A stretch of 8,797 bases of DNA, taken from contig JANTGD010000131.1 of NCBI GenBank assembly GCA_024763135.1, forward strand, positions 1 to 8,797, written 5' to 3'. Shown here piece after piece: positions 1-7,200 of this stretch; within the stretch, counting starts at the first letter, position 1, and every line of letters starts with the position of its first letter. Both the position numbers and the translations under genes were made by a program. The DNA comes from Thiotrichales bacterium (GTDB taxonomy: Bacteria > Pseudomonadota > Gammaproteobacteria > UWMA-0217). The notes under the pieces were generated by a model, which saw only the letters and a list, made by a program, of their open reading frames with translations, searched no databases and was not told the DNA's origin.

Positions 1-98
1 CATCTCGGCGTTATTTTCGTACTCGAATGGTCACCAATTCACTCTATGCTCACATTCTCCGTGCGAAATTGCCTTGATAGGTACCAAAATCTAAACAC

Positions 99-111
99 GC
101 TGAGTAGTTAC
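99..111. repeat. 13-bp intergenic repeat, copy 1 (GCTGAGTAGTTAC)
   Basis: GCTGAGTAGTTAC occurs here and again, in the same orientation, at 4155-4167. Both copies are in non-coding spacers and the flanks do not match. Read on the minus strand it begins GTAAC. Some insertion sequence families have ends starting GTAA, so it may be a remnant end of a mobile element, but no transposase or partner end is visible. One 13-bp match somewhere in a window of this size can arise by chance. Confidence 0.4.
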
Positions 112-357
112 CCACGACTAAGAAAGCCAGTAAAACAGCGAAAGCAAGGCGCTGCCAGCAGCGAATAGTTGTTCCCTTGACCACTTTAGAGTCAATCTAT
201 GTCGAGCTTGTGCAACAGTGTGAATGAGTGCCCAAAGCCCCACCCGCAGGGAGCGCCCCAGTGTGGTGACGGCTTGGTGCTGCGCCGTGTGGTAAGGACC
301 GCTTTGCTGCCGGCGGGCCACACCTTGAACCGGATATCTGGGGTGCTCTGTATGCGG

Positions 358-363
358 TATGAT
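358..363 (+). promoter_or_regulatory. Possible -10 box (TATGAT) for the aldo/keto reductase gene
   Basis: TATGAT matches the sigma-70 -10 consensus at 5 of 6 positions and lies 49 nt before the start codon of the reductase gene. No good -35 hexamer is found at the proper spacing; TTGAAC at 325-330 is 27 nt away, which is too far. A weak candidate only. Confidence 0.25.
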
Positions 364-398
364 GGTGGTTTCTCTTAATTAGTTTTCGACGCACGATC

Positions 399-406
399 AG
401 GAGAGG
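399..406 (+). promoter_or_regulatory. Strong Shine-Dalgarno site of the aldo/keto reductase gene
   Basis: AGGAGAGG lies 6 nt before the ATG at 413. This fixes that ATG as the start and so includes the twin-arginine signal in the protein. Confidence 0.85.
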
Positions 407-412
407 TTAAGC

Positions 413-1348
413 ATGCTAACCCGTCGTCAGATTTTGCAATGGGGCACTGGTTTTCTGGCATTATCCGCCGGTGGAGTATTCGCAAAGACGGCCTCCTCAG
501 GCCAACCTACCACGACCCAATCCCTGATTCAGCGTCAAATCCCCAGCTCGGGTGAACTTTTACCGGTCATCGGCATGGGTACGTCCCGCACGTTCGACAG
601 GGACGCTTCGACGGAAAATCTGGCTCGCCTGAGCGCCGTATTAGAGGCGTTTTTTGCGGGTGGGGGCCGTGTCATCGATTCTTCTCCCATGTACGGTCAT
701 GCAGAAGCACGGGTGGGCGATGTGTTGTCTCGTATACCGGACCATTCCAGCGTTTTTGCCGCCACCAAAGTCTGGACGAAAGGCAAAGAGGCCGGTATTG
801 CAGCAATGGAGCGGTCTGCGCAACGGATGCGTGTTGCGCGTTTCGATTTGATTGCGGTGCACAATCTGGTCGACTGGCGAACCCAGCTAAGCACCTTGCA
901 GGATTGGAAAGCGCAAGGGAAGGTGCGTTACATCGGCATTACGACTTCCCATGGTCGTGAGCATAATGAATTCCTCGACATTATGCGCCATGAACCCATC
1001 GATTTTGCTCAGTTCAGCTATAATATCGATAATCTGACCGCCGAACACAAGCTATTGCCTCTGGCCCAGGAACGTGGCATTGCAACCATGATCAATCGGC
1101 CTTTCCAGCGGGGTGTCCTGTTCAGGAAAAGCAGGGGAAAGCCGCTCCCCGCGATGGCGAAAGACATCGACTGCAACAGTTGGGGCCAGTTTTTCCTGAA
1201 ATTTATATTGGCCCATCCCGCCGTGACGACCGTTATTCCGGCGACGTCCAAAGCTCATCACATGGTCGATAATATGCAGGCTAATGTTGGCCGGGTACCG
1301 GATGCGCAACAACGGGCAGAGATGCTGCGAATTTATCAGCGGCTGTAA
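413..1348 (+). CDS. Tat-exported aldo/keto reductase
   Basis: A 311-residue aldo/keto reductase, a single TIM-barrel NAD(P)H-dependent oxidoreductase; the substrate cannot be read from the sequence. The family's catalytic tetrad is complete: Asp89 and Tyr94 (in VIDSSPMYG), Lys119 (in AATKVW) and His150 (in IAVHN). Near the start of the barrel is IGMGTSRTFD. Residues 1-24 form a twin-arginine signal: TRRQILQW with Arg4-Arg5, a hydrophobic stretch and probable cleavage after VFA (Ala24). That suggests folding and cofactor loading in the cytoplasm followed by export through Tat to the periplasm. The length is normal for the family once the signal is removed. The start is supported by a strong Shine-Dalgarno site. 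The gene stands alone, since the next one begins 169 bp downstream after a structured spacer. Family assignment and catalytic residues are seen directly; the periplasmic location is inferred from the signal. Confidence 0.93.
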   Translation: MLTRRQILQWGTGFLALSAGGVFAKTASSGQPTTTQSLIQRQIPSSGELLPVIGMGTSRTFDRDASTENLARLSAVLEAFFAGGGRVIDSSPMYGHAEARVGDVLSRIPDHSSVFAATKVWTKGKEAGIAAMERSAQRMRVARFDLIAVHNLVDWRTQLSTLQDWKAQGKVRYIGITTSHGREHNEFLDIMRHEPIDFAQFSYNIDNLTAEHKLLPLAQERGIATMINRPFQRGVLFRKSRGKPLPAMAKDIDCNSWGQFFLKFILAHPAVTTVIPATSKAHHMVDNMQANVGRVPDAQQRAEMLRIYQRL

Positions 1349-1366
1349 AACACTTGTGATAAAGAC

Positions 1367-1497
1367 TGTCGCAAATCTGCTGCATTGTCCGATCGCTGCG
1401 TTGCGCGCTACTCCCTCCTGCGCCAATCGATTGGACCGGTCTGGACTGCTGATCTGCGAGCGCCTTGCGCCCGTGCAGTCTGCGCCGGTTTGCGACA
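1367..1497. repeat. 131-bp palindromic element between reductase and transporter genes (MITE-like candidate)
   Basis: The spacer is bounded by a perfect 9-bp inverted repeat, TGTCGCAAA (1367-1375) and TTTGCGACA (1489-1497). Near its centre is a perfect 12-bp palindrome, CCAATCGATTGG (1423-1434), followed directly by ACCGGT, also palindromic. The arms between are GC-rich and only loosely complementary. No T-tract follows, so it is not a standard intrinsic terminator. It fills most of the 169-bp spacer. It could be a small non-autonomous repeat element or a structured untranslated region; deciding needs other copies in the genome. Confidence 0.45.
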
Positions 1498-1517
1498 CAC
1501 TTCGGTAGATCGCAGTC

Positions 1518-2795
1518 ATGCACCCACCTTCCGTTTTCGCACGCGCGCTGGAATTTGCCAGCGATATTCGCCCTGCTGAAATTCGCCCCACACTGTCAGC
1601 ATTCGTATTGGCATTTATTCTGATGTCGGCCTATTACATGCTGCGTCCGGTCAGGGACGCAATGGCAAGCGACTGGAGTGATACCGAGGTCAGCTTCCTG
1701 TGGACGTTGACCTTTTTTGTCAGTGTGGCTGTGGTAATGCTGTATGGAAAGCTGATTACCCTCATCCGTTTCCGCCATCTGGTGCCTGCTGTCTATGCCA
1801 TTTTTGTGCTGAGCTTTGCATGGTTTTTTCTCGGTACCCGGTTACTGGCAGAGCACCGCTTACTCGACCAGGCATTCTATGTATGGGTCAGTGTCTTCAG
1901 TCTATTTCATGTCTCGGTATTCTGGAGTCTCATGGCAACCCGTTTTACACGCGTGCAGGCAACCCGGCTGTTTGGTTTCATTGGTGCAGGTGCGAGCGTC
2001 GGTGCGATGGTGGGACCGGCTATCCCTACCTTTCTGGTAGCGGATATCGGGACTTACAATCTGTTGCCGATCGCAAGTCTGTTGCTGCTCCTTGCAGTTC
2101 CGCTGAGCTATTGGTTACAAACCGAAGAGGTGCAAGCGGATGCCGAGACCAGAGTCGATCTGCAAGACGAGTGTATCGGTGGTAACCCCTTTGCGGGATT
2201 CAGTGAATTTTTTAAAAGCCCTTATTTGTTAGCGATCGGTCTGTTTATTCTGCTGTACACATCGATTAGTACGTTCGTCTATTTTGAGCTGAAAAATTTG
2301 CTGGCTGTTTTCGATCGGGCAACCCGTACGCAGTTATGGGCCAGTATGGACCTGATCGTCAACACGCTCACGCTAGTGGTTGCGGCGTTTGCCACCGGGC
2401 GCATTGCCAGTCGCTTTGGTTTGTCGCTGACACTGGCGGCCGTGCCGGCGATGATTGGCGCCGGGCTGTTATTGCTGGCAATTGCACCGCTGGTCGGGGT
2501 CGTGGTGGTCATTCAAATCATTCGTCGTGCAGGGAATTACGCGATCACACGACCGGCGCGTGAAATGCTCTTTACCGCAGTAGATCGGGAGACGCGTTTC
2601 AAGGCGAAACCAGTGGTTGATATTGTGATCTACCGTGGTGGCGATATGCTCAATGCCTGGGCTTTTACCGCACTGACTCAGGGGCTGGGATTAGGGCTCG
2701 ATAGGGTAGCCGGTATCGGCGCGATGATCGCCGTGCTGTGGGCGACGCTGGGCATTTACCTCGGCAAAGCATTCAAAAGGCGTGCTTCCTGCTAA
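1518..2795 (+). CDS. NTP/NDP exchange (ATP/ADP translocase-like) transporter, MFS-type
   Basis: A 425-residue integral inner-membrane protein with about twelve hydrophobic segments (approximately 25-44, 60-80, 85-107, 116-138, 145-170, 175-195, 235-257, 270-295, 302-323, 325-345, 375-392, 398-418). The first helix ends in YYMLRPVRDAM. Late in the protein come NYAITRPAREMLFTAV, FKAKPVVDIVIYRGGD and a final glycine-rich helix. These signatures match my recollection of the proteobacterial proteins annotated as NTP/NDP exchange transporters, related to the Npt/Tlc nucleotide translocases. True translocases of intracellular parasites are usually somewhat longer, and free-living homologues are poorly characterised, so the substrate is open. 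The ATG at 1518 has only a weak upstream site (GGTAG, 1504-1508), but it places the first helix about 25 residues in, as expected for the family. It could also simply be called a major facilitator transporter of unknown substrate. Confidence 0.8.
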   Translation: MHPPSVFARALEFASDIRPAEIRPTLSAFVLAFILMSAYYMLRPVRDAMASDWSDTEVSFLWTLTFFVSVAVVMLYGKLITLIRFRHLVPAVYAIFVLSFAWFFLGTRLLAEHRLLDQAFYVWVSVFSLFHVSVFWSLMATRFTRVQATRLFGFIGAGASVGAMVGPAIPTFLVADIGTYNLLPIASLLLLLAVPLSYWLQTEEVQADAETRVDLQDECIGGNPFAGFSEFFKSPYLLAIGLFILLYTSISTFVYFELKNLLAVFDRATRTQLWASMDLIVNTLTLVVAAFATGRIASRFGLSLTLAAVPAMIGAGLLLLAIAPLVGVVVVIQIIRRAGNYAITRPAREMLFTAVDRETRFKAKPVVDIVIYRGGDMLNAWAFTALTQGLGLGLDRVAGIGAMIAVLWATLGIYLGKAFKRRASC

Positions 2796-2821
2796 CCCGG
2801 CACCCTAATATGTCGTATTCA

Positions 2822-2917
2822 GAGCCTCAGGCATTGCCCCGATCCAGGCGCATTCGGCAGGCATTGTCGCTTCCTTGGCAAGGTAGTCAACGCCGAGAGG
2901 GGCGATGCCTGAGGCTC
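2822..2917. repeat. 96-bp element with 19-bp terminal inverted repeats (hairpin or MITE-like)
   Basis: The left arm is GAGCCTCAGGCATTGCCCC (2822-2840). The right arm is GGGGCGATGCCTGAGGCTC (2899-2917). They are complementary over 19 bp with one mismatch. Complementarity stops abruptly on the outside, giving clean ends. The interior contains a second partial copy of the arm core, CAGGCATTG, at 2858-2866. The start lies 27 bp after the transporter stop codon, so a transcript would fold into a long hairpin there. No T-run follows, which argues against a plain intrinsic terminator. A repeat element that also stabilises or ends the transporter mRNA is possible. Confidence 0.7.
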
Positions 2918-2959
2918 CTATCCGATGTACTAGCGCGGAAGAGCGCAACGGCTGCCGAA

Positions 2960-2973
2960 AGCCAAATTTGGCT
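2960..2973. promoter_or_regulatory. 14-bp perfect palindrome, possible operator
   Basis: AGCCAAATTTGGCT is a perfect palindrome 181 bp upstream of the methyltransferase start. A symmetrical AT-centred site of this kind could bind a dimeric regulator. One such palindrome is expected by chance in a window this long, so the only support is its position in a spacer. Confidence 0.25.
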
Positions 2974-3141
2974 CGATGCCTTTGCAAATCTCATAAAAAA
3001 ACGTACCTGCACGCGGAAAGACTTTGCAGCGTGGTCACGCTGAGAGGACTCAAATTTGACATTTCTAATGCGCGCAAGCTCAAAAAGTGTGGAACTCATC
3101 ACATATTTTCAACTCTATTATGCCAATTGAGTGTGTTGGCC

Positions 3142-3147
3142 AAGAGG
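3142..3147 (+). promoter_or_regulatory. Shine-Dalgarno site deciding the methyltransferase start
   Basis: AAGAGG lies 6 nt before the ATG at 3154. The reading frame stays open back to 2905, but only the ATG at 3154 combines a ribosome binding site with the normal N-terminus of a class I methyltransferase. Confidence 0.7.
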
Positions 3148-3153
3148 TTGAAA

Positions 3154-3930
3154 ATGAACTTACAGGAGCGGTTGCTGCTATCGCTTTCCCGGGCGATTGA
3201 TGAGCGTGACTATTTAGAAGGGAGTAATGACTGGTCCTCCCGTGATCCACTCTCGACGCTACTGGAAGAATTTCCGGATTTCGCGCAGATCGTGACCGGG
3301 AAGCGCGTGGTCGATTTTGGTTGTGGTGCAGGTCTCCAATCCATAGCCCTTGCGGAACGCTACGGCTGTGAAGTCGTGGGGGTCGACACCGATACTGTTG
3401 CTTTAAAGGGGGCTGAAGCGCAGGCAAGGCACCGCGGTCTTAATCCGCAGCAGTTACGCTTTACCCCCAGCCCCACGCCTGACATGCAGCAGGGGTACGA
3501 TGTAGTGATTTCACAAAATGCGTTTGAGCATTTCACCACGCCGGAAGCGCGGCTTGCTGAGATGCAGCAGCTGATCCACGGTGACGGAAGACTCCTCATC
3601 ACGTTTGGGCCGCCGTGGTTTGCTCCTTATGGTGGCCATATGCACTTTTTCTGTCGGCTGCCCTGGTTAAACCTATTGTTTGCTGAATCTGCCGTTATGC
3701 GGGTCAGGGGGTATTACCGCGATGATGGCGCAGCGCGCTACGAGGAAGTGCCCGGTGGATTGAACAAGATGACGGTGGCGCGATTCGAAAGGATCGTTTC
3801 CGATTGTGGTCTGAAAGTCGTAGCCTCACGCTATCGATGCGTCAAGGGGCTCGACGTTCTCTCTCGTCTGCCGGTATTCCGGGAATTGTTGATCAACCAC
3901 ATCAGCGTTGTGCTGCATCAAGCACGTTGA
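3154..3930 (+). CDS. Class I SAM-dependent methyltransferase
   Basis: A 258-residue cytoplasmic methyltransferase of the Rossmann-fold class I (Methyltransf_11/UbiE-like) type. Motif I is VVDFGCGAG at residues 52-60. The acidic residue expected to hold the SAM ribose is Asp78 in VVGVDTD. The motif IV region is YDVVISQNAFEHF (115-127), followed by GDGRLLITFGPPW. The stretch FGPPWFAPYGGH with LPWLNLLF downstream recalls methyltransferases found near surface polysaccharide or lipid genes, but no such genes are present here, so the substrate is unknown. The start at 3154 is chosen over upstream in-frame codons because of the ribosome binding site and because the preceding 83 codons look non-coding. 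The gene stands alone between two long spacers. No defect is visible; all SAM-binding motifs are intact. Confidence 0.88.
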   Translation: MNLQERLLLSLSRAIDERDYLEGSNDWSSRDPLSTLLEEFPDFAQIVTGKRVVDFGCGAGLQSIALAERYGCEVVGVDTDTVALKGAEAQARHRGLNPQQLRFTPSPTPDMQQGYDVVISQNAFEHFTTPEARLAEMQQLIHGDGRLLITFGPPWFAPYGGHMHFFCRLPWLNLLFAESAVMRVRGYYRDDGAARYEEVPGGLNKMTVARFERIVSDCGLKVVASRYRCVKGLDVLSRLPVFRELLINHISVVLHQAR

Positions 3931-4154
3931 GAAACGCATCTCGCTCTTTTCAGCAGTGGTCTGGCGTATTTCGGGAGCAATCTGAGCTGTGACTTCATTT
4001 CTCGACCACTCGCGAAGTTGTGATAAATCGCTCATGTTCAGAGCATCCGGCCTGCGTTGGGTCAAGGCATTATCACTAGGCTGTGTTATCCGACACGCTC
4101 TAACTGCGCTGGCGTGCTCGGATATCATTGAGAAATTGGCCAATAGACGAGTGT

Positions 4155-4167
4155 GCTGAGTAGTTAC
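4155..4167. repeat. 13-bp intergenic repeat, copy 2 (GCTGAGTAGTTAC)
   Basis: Identical to the copy at 99-111 and in the same orientation, about 110-120 bp before the likely start of the dikinase gene. Its position just upstream of a possible -10 box also leaves room for a regulatory role. Confidence 0.4.
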
Positions 4168-4191
4168 TAGCCAGTAGCTTTTGCTTGGTCG

Positions 4192-4197
4192 TATATT
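4192..4197 (+). promoter_or_regulatory. Possible -10 box (TATATT) for the dikinase-hydrolase operon
   Basis: TATATT matches the -10 consensus at 5 of 6 positions. Transcription from it would begin near 4204, giving a leader of about 70 nt to the ATG at 4277. No clear -35 hexamer is found 16-18 nt upstream, so it is tentative. Confidence 0.25.
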
Positions 4198-4276
4198 CAT
4201 GGATTAGATGTGATTGCACAGCGCCGTCGTGCGATTGCAGGTTCCGCCGACGATTCGCACGAAAGATGCGCCAGCC

Positions 4277-7200
4277 ATGATTAAATTACTCACCCGTTTT
4301 TCTCATTCCCCTTGGCACTCTCCCTTTGCACGCCTGGGTTATGTTGATGGGGGCAGATTGCCGTCGAAGCCGTTTGCCCGTATGCCTGTTTTGTGGGCGT
4401 GGTTATTGGCTTTGGCTGTCTGGTTTGTAATGTTGTCGCCCGCATTTGCGGAACAAGCCCCGGCGGTTTCACCCGCGCAAGCGGCGAAATATGCCGCGTG
4501 GATTCAGCAGATGAAGACCTCTCGCAAGGGGCCCTTCTATCGAATCCGCTGGTTCTGCAACGATGGGGCGATTCTCGAGCCCAAGCCGTATGCCTGCAGT
4601 GATCATGGGGGAGGCATTCAGCACGGACAATGGTCTGATCAGCTGCGCGAAATCCGCGCAGCCGGTTGGCAGATTGCGAATGTTTTGGGTGAATACGGGC
4701 GCGAGAAAGGGCGGCGACCCACGGTTTCGCGTGAGCAGTTCAAGCAGATTCTCATGGAACGGTTTTTGGTTGGCTACGATCAGGGCTGGATTTTTCGGCG
4801 TGCCCGCTACTACCGCGGGGCACTGCAACGAGAAGATGAAGCACGGGGAGAGGTGGCATTGGTCGAGCAATGGGCAGCCCGGCTGAATCCCGACACGCAG
4901 GACTATTTATTGCTTTGGGAGGCTGCGCGCCTCTTACCAGGGCCTGGCAAACATCCCAATCGAGTGACGGAGATGCGTGACCTGGCCACCCAAATCAATT
5001 CGCAAGACGCGAACTTCGAAGCATTGCGCACCAAGTTGCATGCCGATCCCGCGCTTGCCGACGCCCAGGCGATTCGGCAGTACGCGGCCACTCAGGGGGC
5101 GCCGGCACTCCAGAACGATTATGCGCGACTCGCAACGGTGGTGGAATCGGTCTTTGAGACCGGCACTTTGAGCGATGCATTACGCGGCACCGCGAAGCAT
5201 CTACACCACACCAGGCTAAAAAAGTATTTCCGCCAGCAGGCCGCGACGTTGGAGCACAGCGATGCGGCGTTTGCCCGCCTGCAGCTGACTGCTCAACTAT
5301 TGGAAACGATCAGAATGTCTCTGCCATCGGTGAGCGGGGCGGGGGATAAACAACGCCTGTTACGTTTGGGGCAACAGATTGAGCGGGTGGTGTTTGCAGA
5401 ACTCAGCGGTTTACAGGCGGATCTGCCGAAGGCCAGCCGCGCCGAGCGCTTGCGCTGGCTCAAGGAGGTCGCGCGTTCGCTGTATGGGGTGGGATTGCTT
5501 TCTGCCAGGGAATGGCAGGCTGTTCAGGACAGTTTGGCGCAATTGCAGGGTACCTCGCTGAGCCTGCGCCATTACGCCCGTGAGGTCGACTATCTGGGGC
5601 GGGTGCCGCAATGGAGCACGCAATGGCTCAAGTTCCATTTTGGCGAGGTGGTGACGCATTTCGCGCAGATTGAACCGCTCAGCCAGCAAATGATACCGGC
5701 CCGTTTGCGTGGCAGCGCCTTACATTTTTACAGTGTCATTATTGCAACCCTCAAACAGGATGCTGACCGGCTCAGCGGACGTGAAAGTCAGCTGTTCGAT
5801 GCACACTATGCCACGGGATTACGCGCACTCAATCCGGGCTTGGCGCGGGGACGCTTGCGCGAACCACCTGTTGGGAAGGCCTGGGACTCCAAAGGCATCT
5901 ATTTGCTGAAGGAAACCACCTCCACGTTACCACCGGTGGCTGGCATTATTACGTTGGATGAAGGGAATGCCTTGTCGCACGTGCAGCTGCTGGCGGCCAA
6001 CCTTGGCATTCCTAACGTGGTGGTCTCGCATGCCCGTTTGCCGCGTCTGCGAGCGCATTTGGGCGAACCTGTCGTGATGGCCGTCAGCCCGGGTGGCGTG
6101 GTGCGTATCACCACGGATGATGCCAGTTGGGACGCCGTGTTCGAGACTGCCGACATTCCCACATCAGCGTTGCGTCCCAATCTGGCAAAACTCGATCTCA
6201 CCCGCACGGAATTTTTGTCTTTGAGTGACCTCCGGGCCCGTGACTCGGGTGTGATCGTGGGGCCTAAGGCTGCCAATCTTGGTGAGCTCAAACACTTTTT
6301 CCCGGATGCAGTGAGCCGCGGACTGGTGGTGCCTTTCGGCCGCTTTCGGGCATTTCTCGAACAGCCGCTGCCGGGCACCGGGATGACAGCATTTGCCTGG
6401 ATGAAAGCCTACTATCGTTATATTCGCAGTGTGACGGGCGAGGAACGGCAGGGTGCTACACAGCGGTTTCTGAGCCAATTTCATCATTGGATCGAAACGA
6501 GCACTCCTGGAGTGGCATTCCGCCAGGAACTCGCGCAGGCGCTTGAGAATGAATTTGGACCCGACGGCAGTTATGCCTTGTTTGTGCGCAGCGATACCAA
6601 TATGGAAGATCTGCCGGGTTTCACCGGCGCCGGTTTAAATAAGACCGTGCCAAATGTGGTGGGGCTTGATGCAGTGATCAAAGCAATTATGCAGGTCTGG
6701 GCCTCACCGTTTACGGAGCGCGCCTTCGCCTGGCGGCAGCAACGCATGGCCACACCGGAAAACGTGTATCCTTCTGTACTGTTGCTCGAAACGGTTCCAG
6801 TGGAAAAATCGGGTGTGCTGCTGACGTTTAATAAACTCAATGGCGAACCGGATGCCTTCACGGTGGCGGTTAGTCGCGGCATCGGTGGCGCAGTGCAAGG
6901 CGAATCGGCTGAAGAGCTGCTGGTAGAAAAATCGACGGGACGGGTGCGCTTGCTGGCCTCGGCGACCAGTCCGCGCATGCGCATTGCCGCACCCGAAGGC
7001 GGCTTGCGCTTAGTACCGGTGCAAATCAGTGATACGGTGTTGCAGCCTGATGAGATCGAAAGACTGCGTAGTCTCGTGCAGGCAGTGGAACTGAACCTAC
7101 CGCAATTCGATGCCCAGGGACATCCCACGCCGGCTGATATTGAGTTTGGCTTTCGCCAGGGGCATTTGGCGCTGTTTCAAATTCGGCCGTTTTTGCGCGA

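Larger units (their letters stand above)
1..412. other. Intergenic region upstream of the aldo/keto reductase, no convincing gene
   Basis: No recognisable protein is encoded here. A minus-strand reading frame at 118-321 (GTG start, 67 codons) resembles nothing I know and its only Shine-Dalgarno-like bases sit about 1 nt from the start, so I do not call it. The stretch holds a 13-bp sequence (99-111) repeated in another spacer at 4155-4167, a short tight inverted repeat (CGCTGC 150-155 / GCAGCG 158-163), a possible -10 box near 358 and the ribosome binding site at 399-406. What lies to the left of base 1 is unknown, so part of this could be the 3' flank of an upstream gene. Confidence 0.6.
2796..3153. 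other. Structured intergenic region between transporter and methyltransferase genes
   Basis: These 358 bp hold a strong inverted repeat (2822-2917), a 14-bp palindrome (2960-2973), an isolated TTGACA hexamer (3056-3061) and the methyltransferase ribosome binding site. A reading frame at 2810-3043 (77 codons, ATG 14 bp after the transporter stop) is open on the + strand. It lacks a Shine-Dalgarno site, is very arginine-rich, resembles nothing known and is crossed by both arms of the inverted repeat, so I treat it as fortuitous. A longer in-frame extension of the methyltransferase frame upstream to 2905 also looks non-coding. Confidence 0.6.
3931..4276. other. Intergenic region upstream of the dikinase-hydrolase operon
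   Basis: No convincing gene. A minus-strand frame at 3826-4200 overlaps the end of the methyltransferase gene, has no recognisable features and is not called. The region contains the second copy of the 13-bp repeat (4155-4167), a 10-bp palindrome ATTGGCCAAT (4135-4144), a 7-bp inverted repeat GTGATAA / TTATCAC (4020-4026 and 4070-4076) and a possible -10 box TATATT (4192-4197). The promoter of the operon should lie here. In the dikinase frame two stops (4205-4207 and 4211-4213) precede the first possible start, TTG at 4214. Confidence 0.6.

Noticed and set aside
118..321. Minus-strand frame of 67 codons starting at GTG, divergent from the aldo/keto reductase gene
   Set aside because: The only Shine-Dalgarno-like bases are about 1 nt from the start, no recognisable domain or family resemblance, and a second open frame overlaps it; it is short enough to be chance.
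2810..3043. Possible 77-codon gene just after the transporter (ATG at 2810)
   Set aside because: No ribosome binding site, arginine-rich unlike its neighbours, and both arms of the 19-bp inverted repeat lie inside it, which better explains the sequence as non-coding repeat DNA.
3056..3061. TTGACA as -35 box of a methyltransferase promoter
   Set aside because: A perfect -35 hexamer, but no acceptable -10 hexamer occurs 16-18 nt downstream; the best AT-rich hexamer (TATTAT, 3116-3121) is much too far.
2905..3153. N-terminal extension of the methyltransferase to an upstream ATG at 2905
   Set aside because: The extra 83 residues do not resemble a methyltransferase N-terminus, the upstream ATG lies in the inverted repeat, and a good Shine-Dalgarno site directs initiation at 3154.
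3826..4200. Minus-strand frame of 124 codons antisense to the end of the methyltransferase gene
   Set aside because: It overlaps a firm gene by about 105 bp, has no recognisable motif and no clear ribosome binding site.
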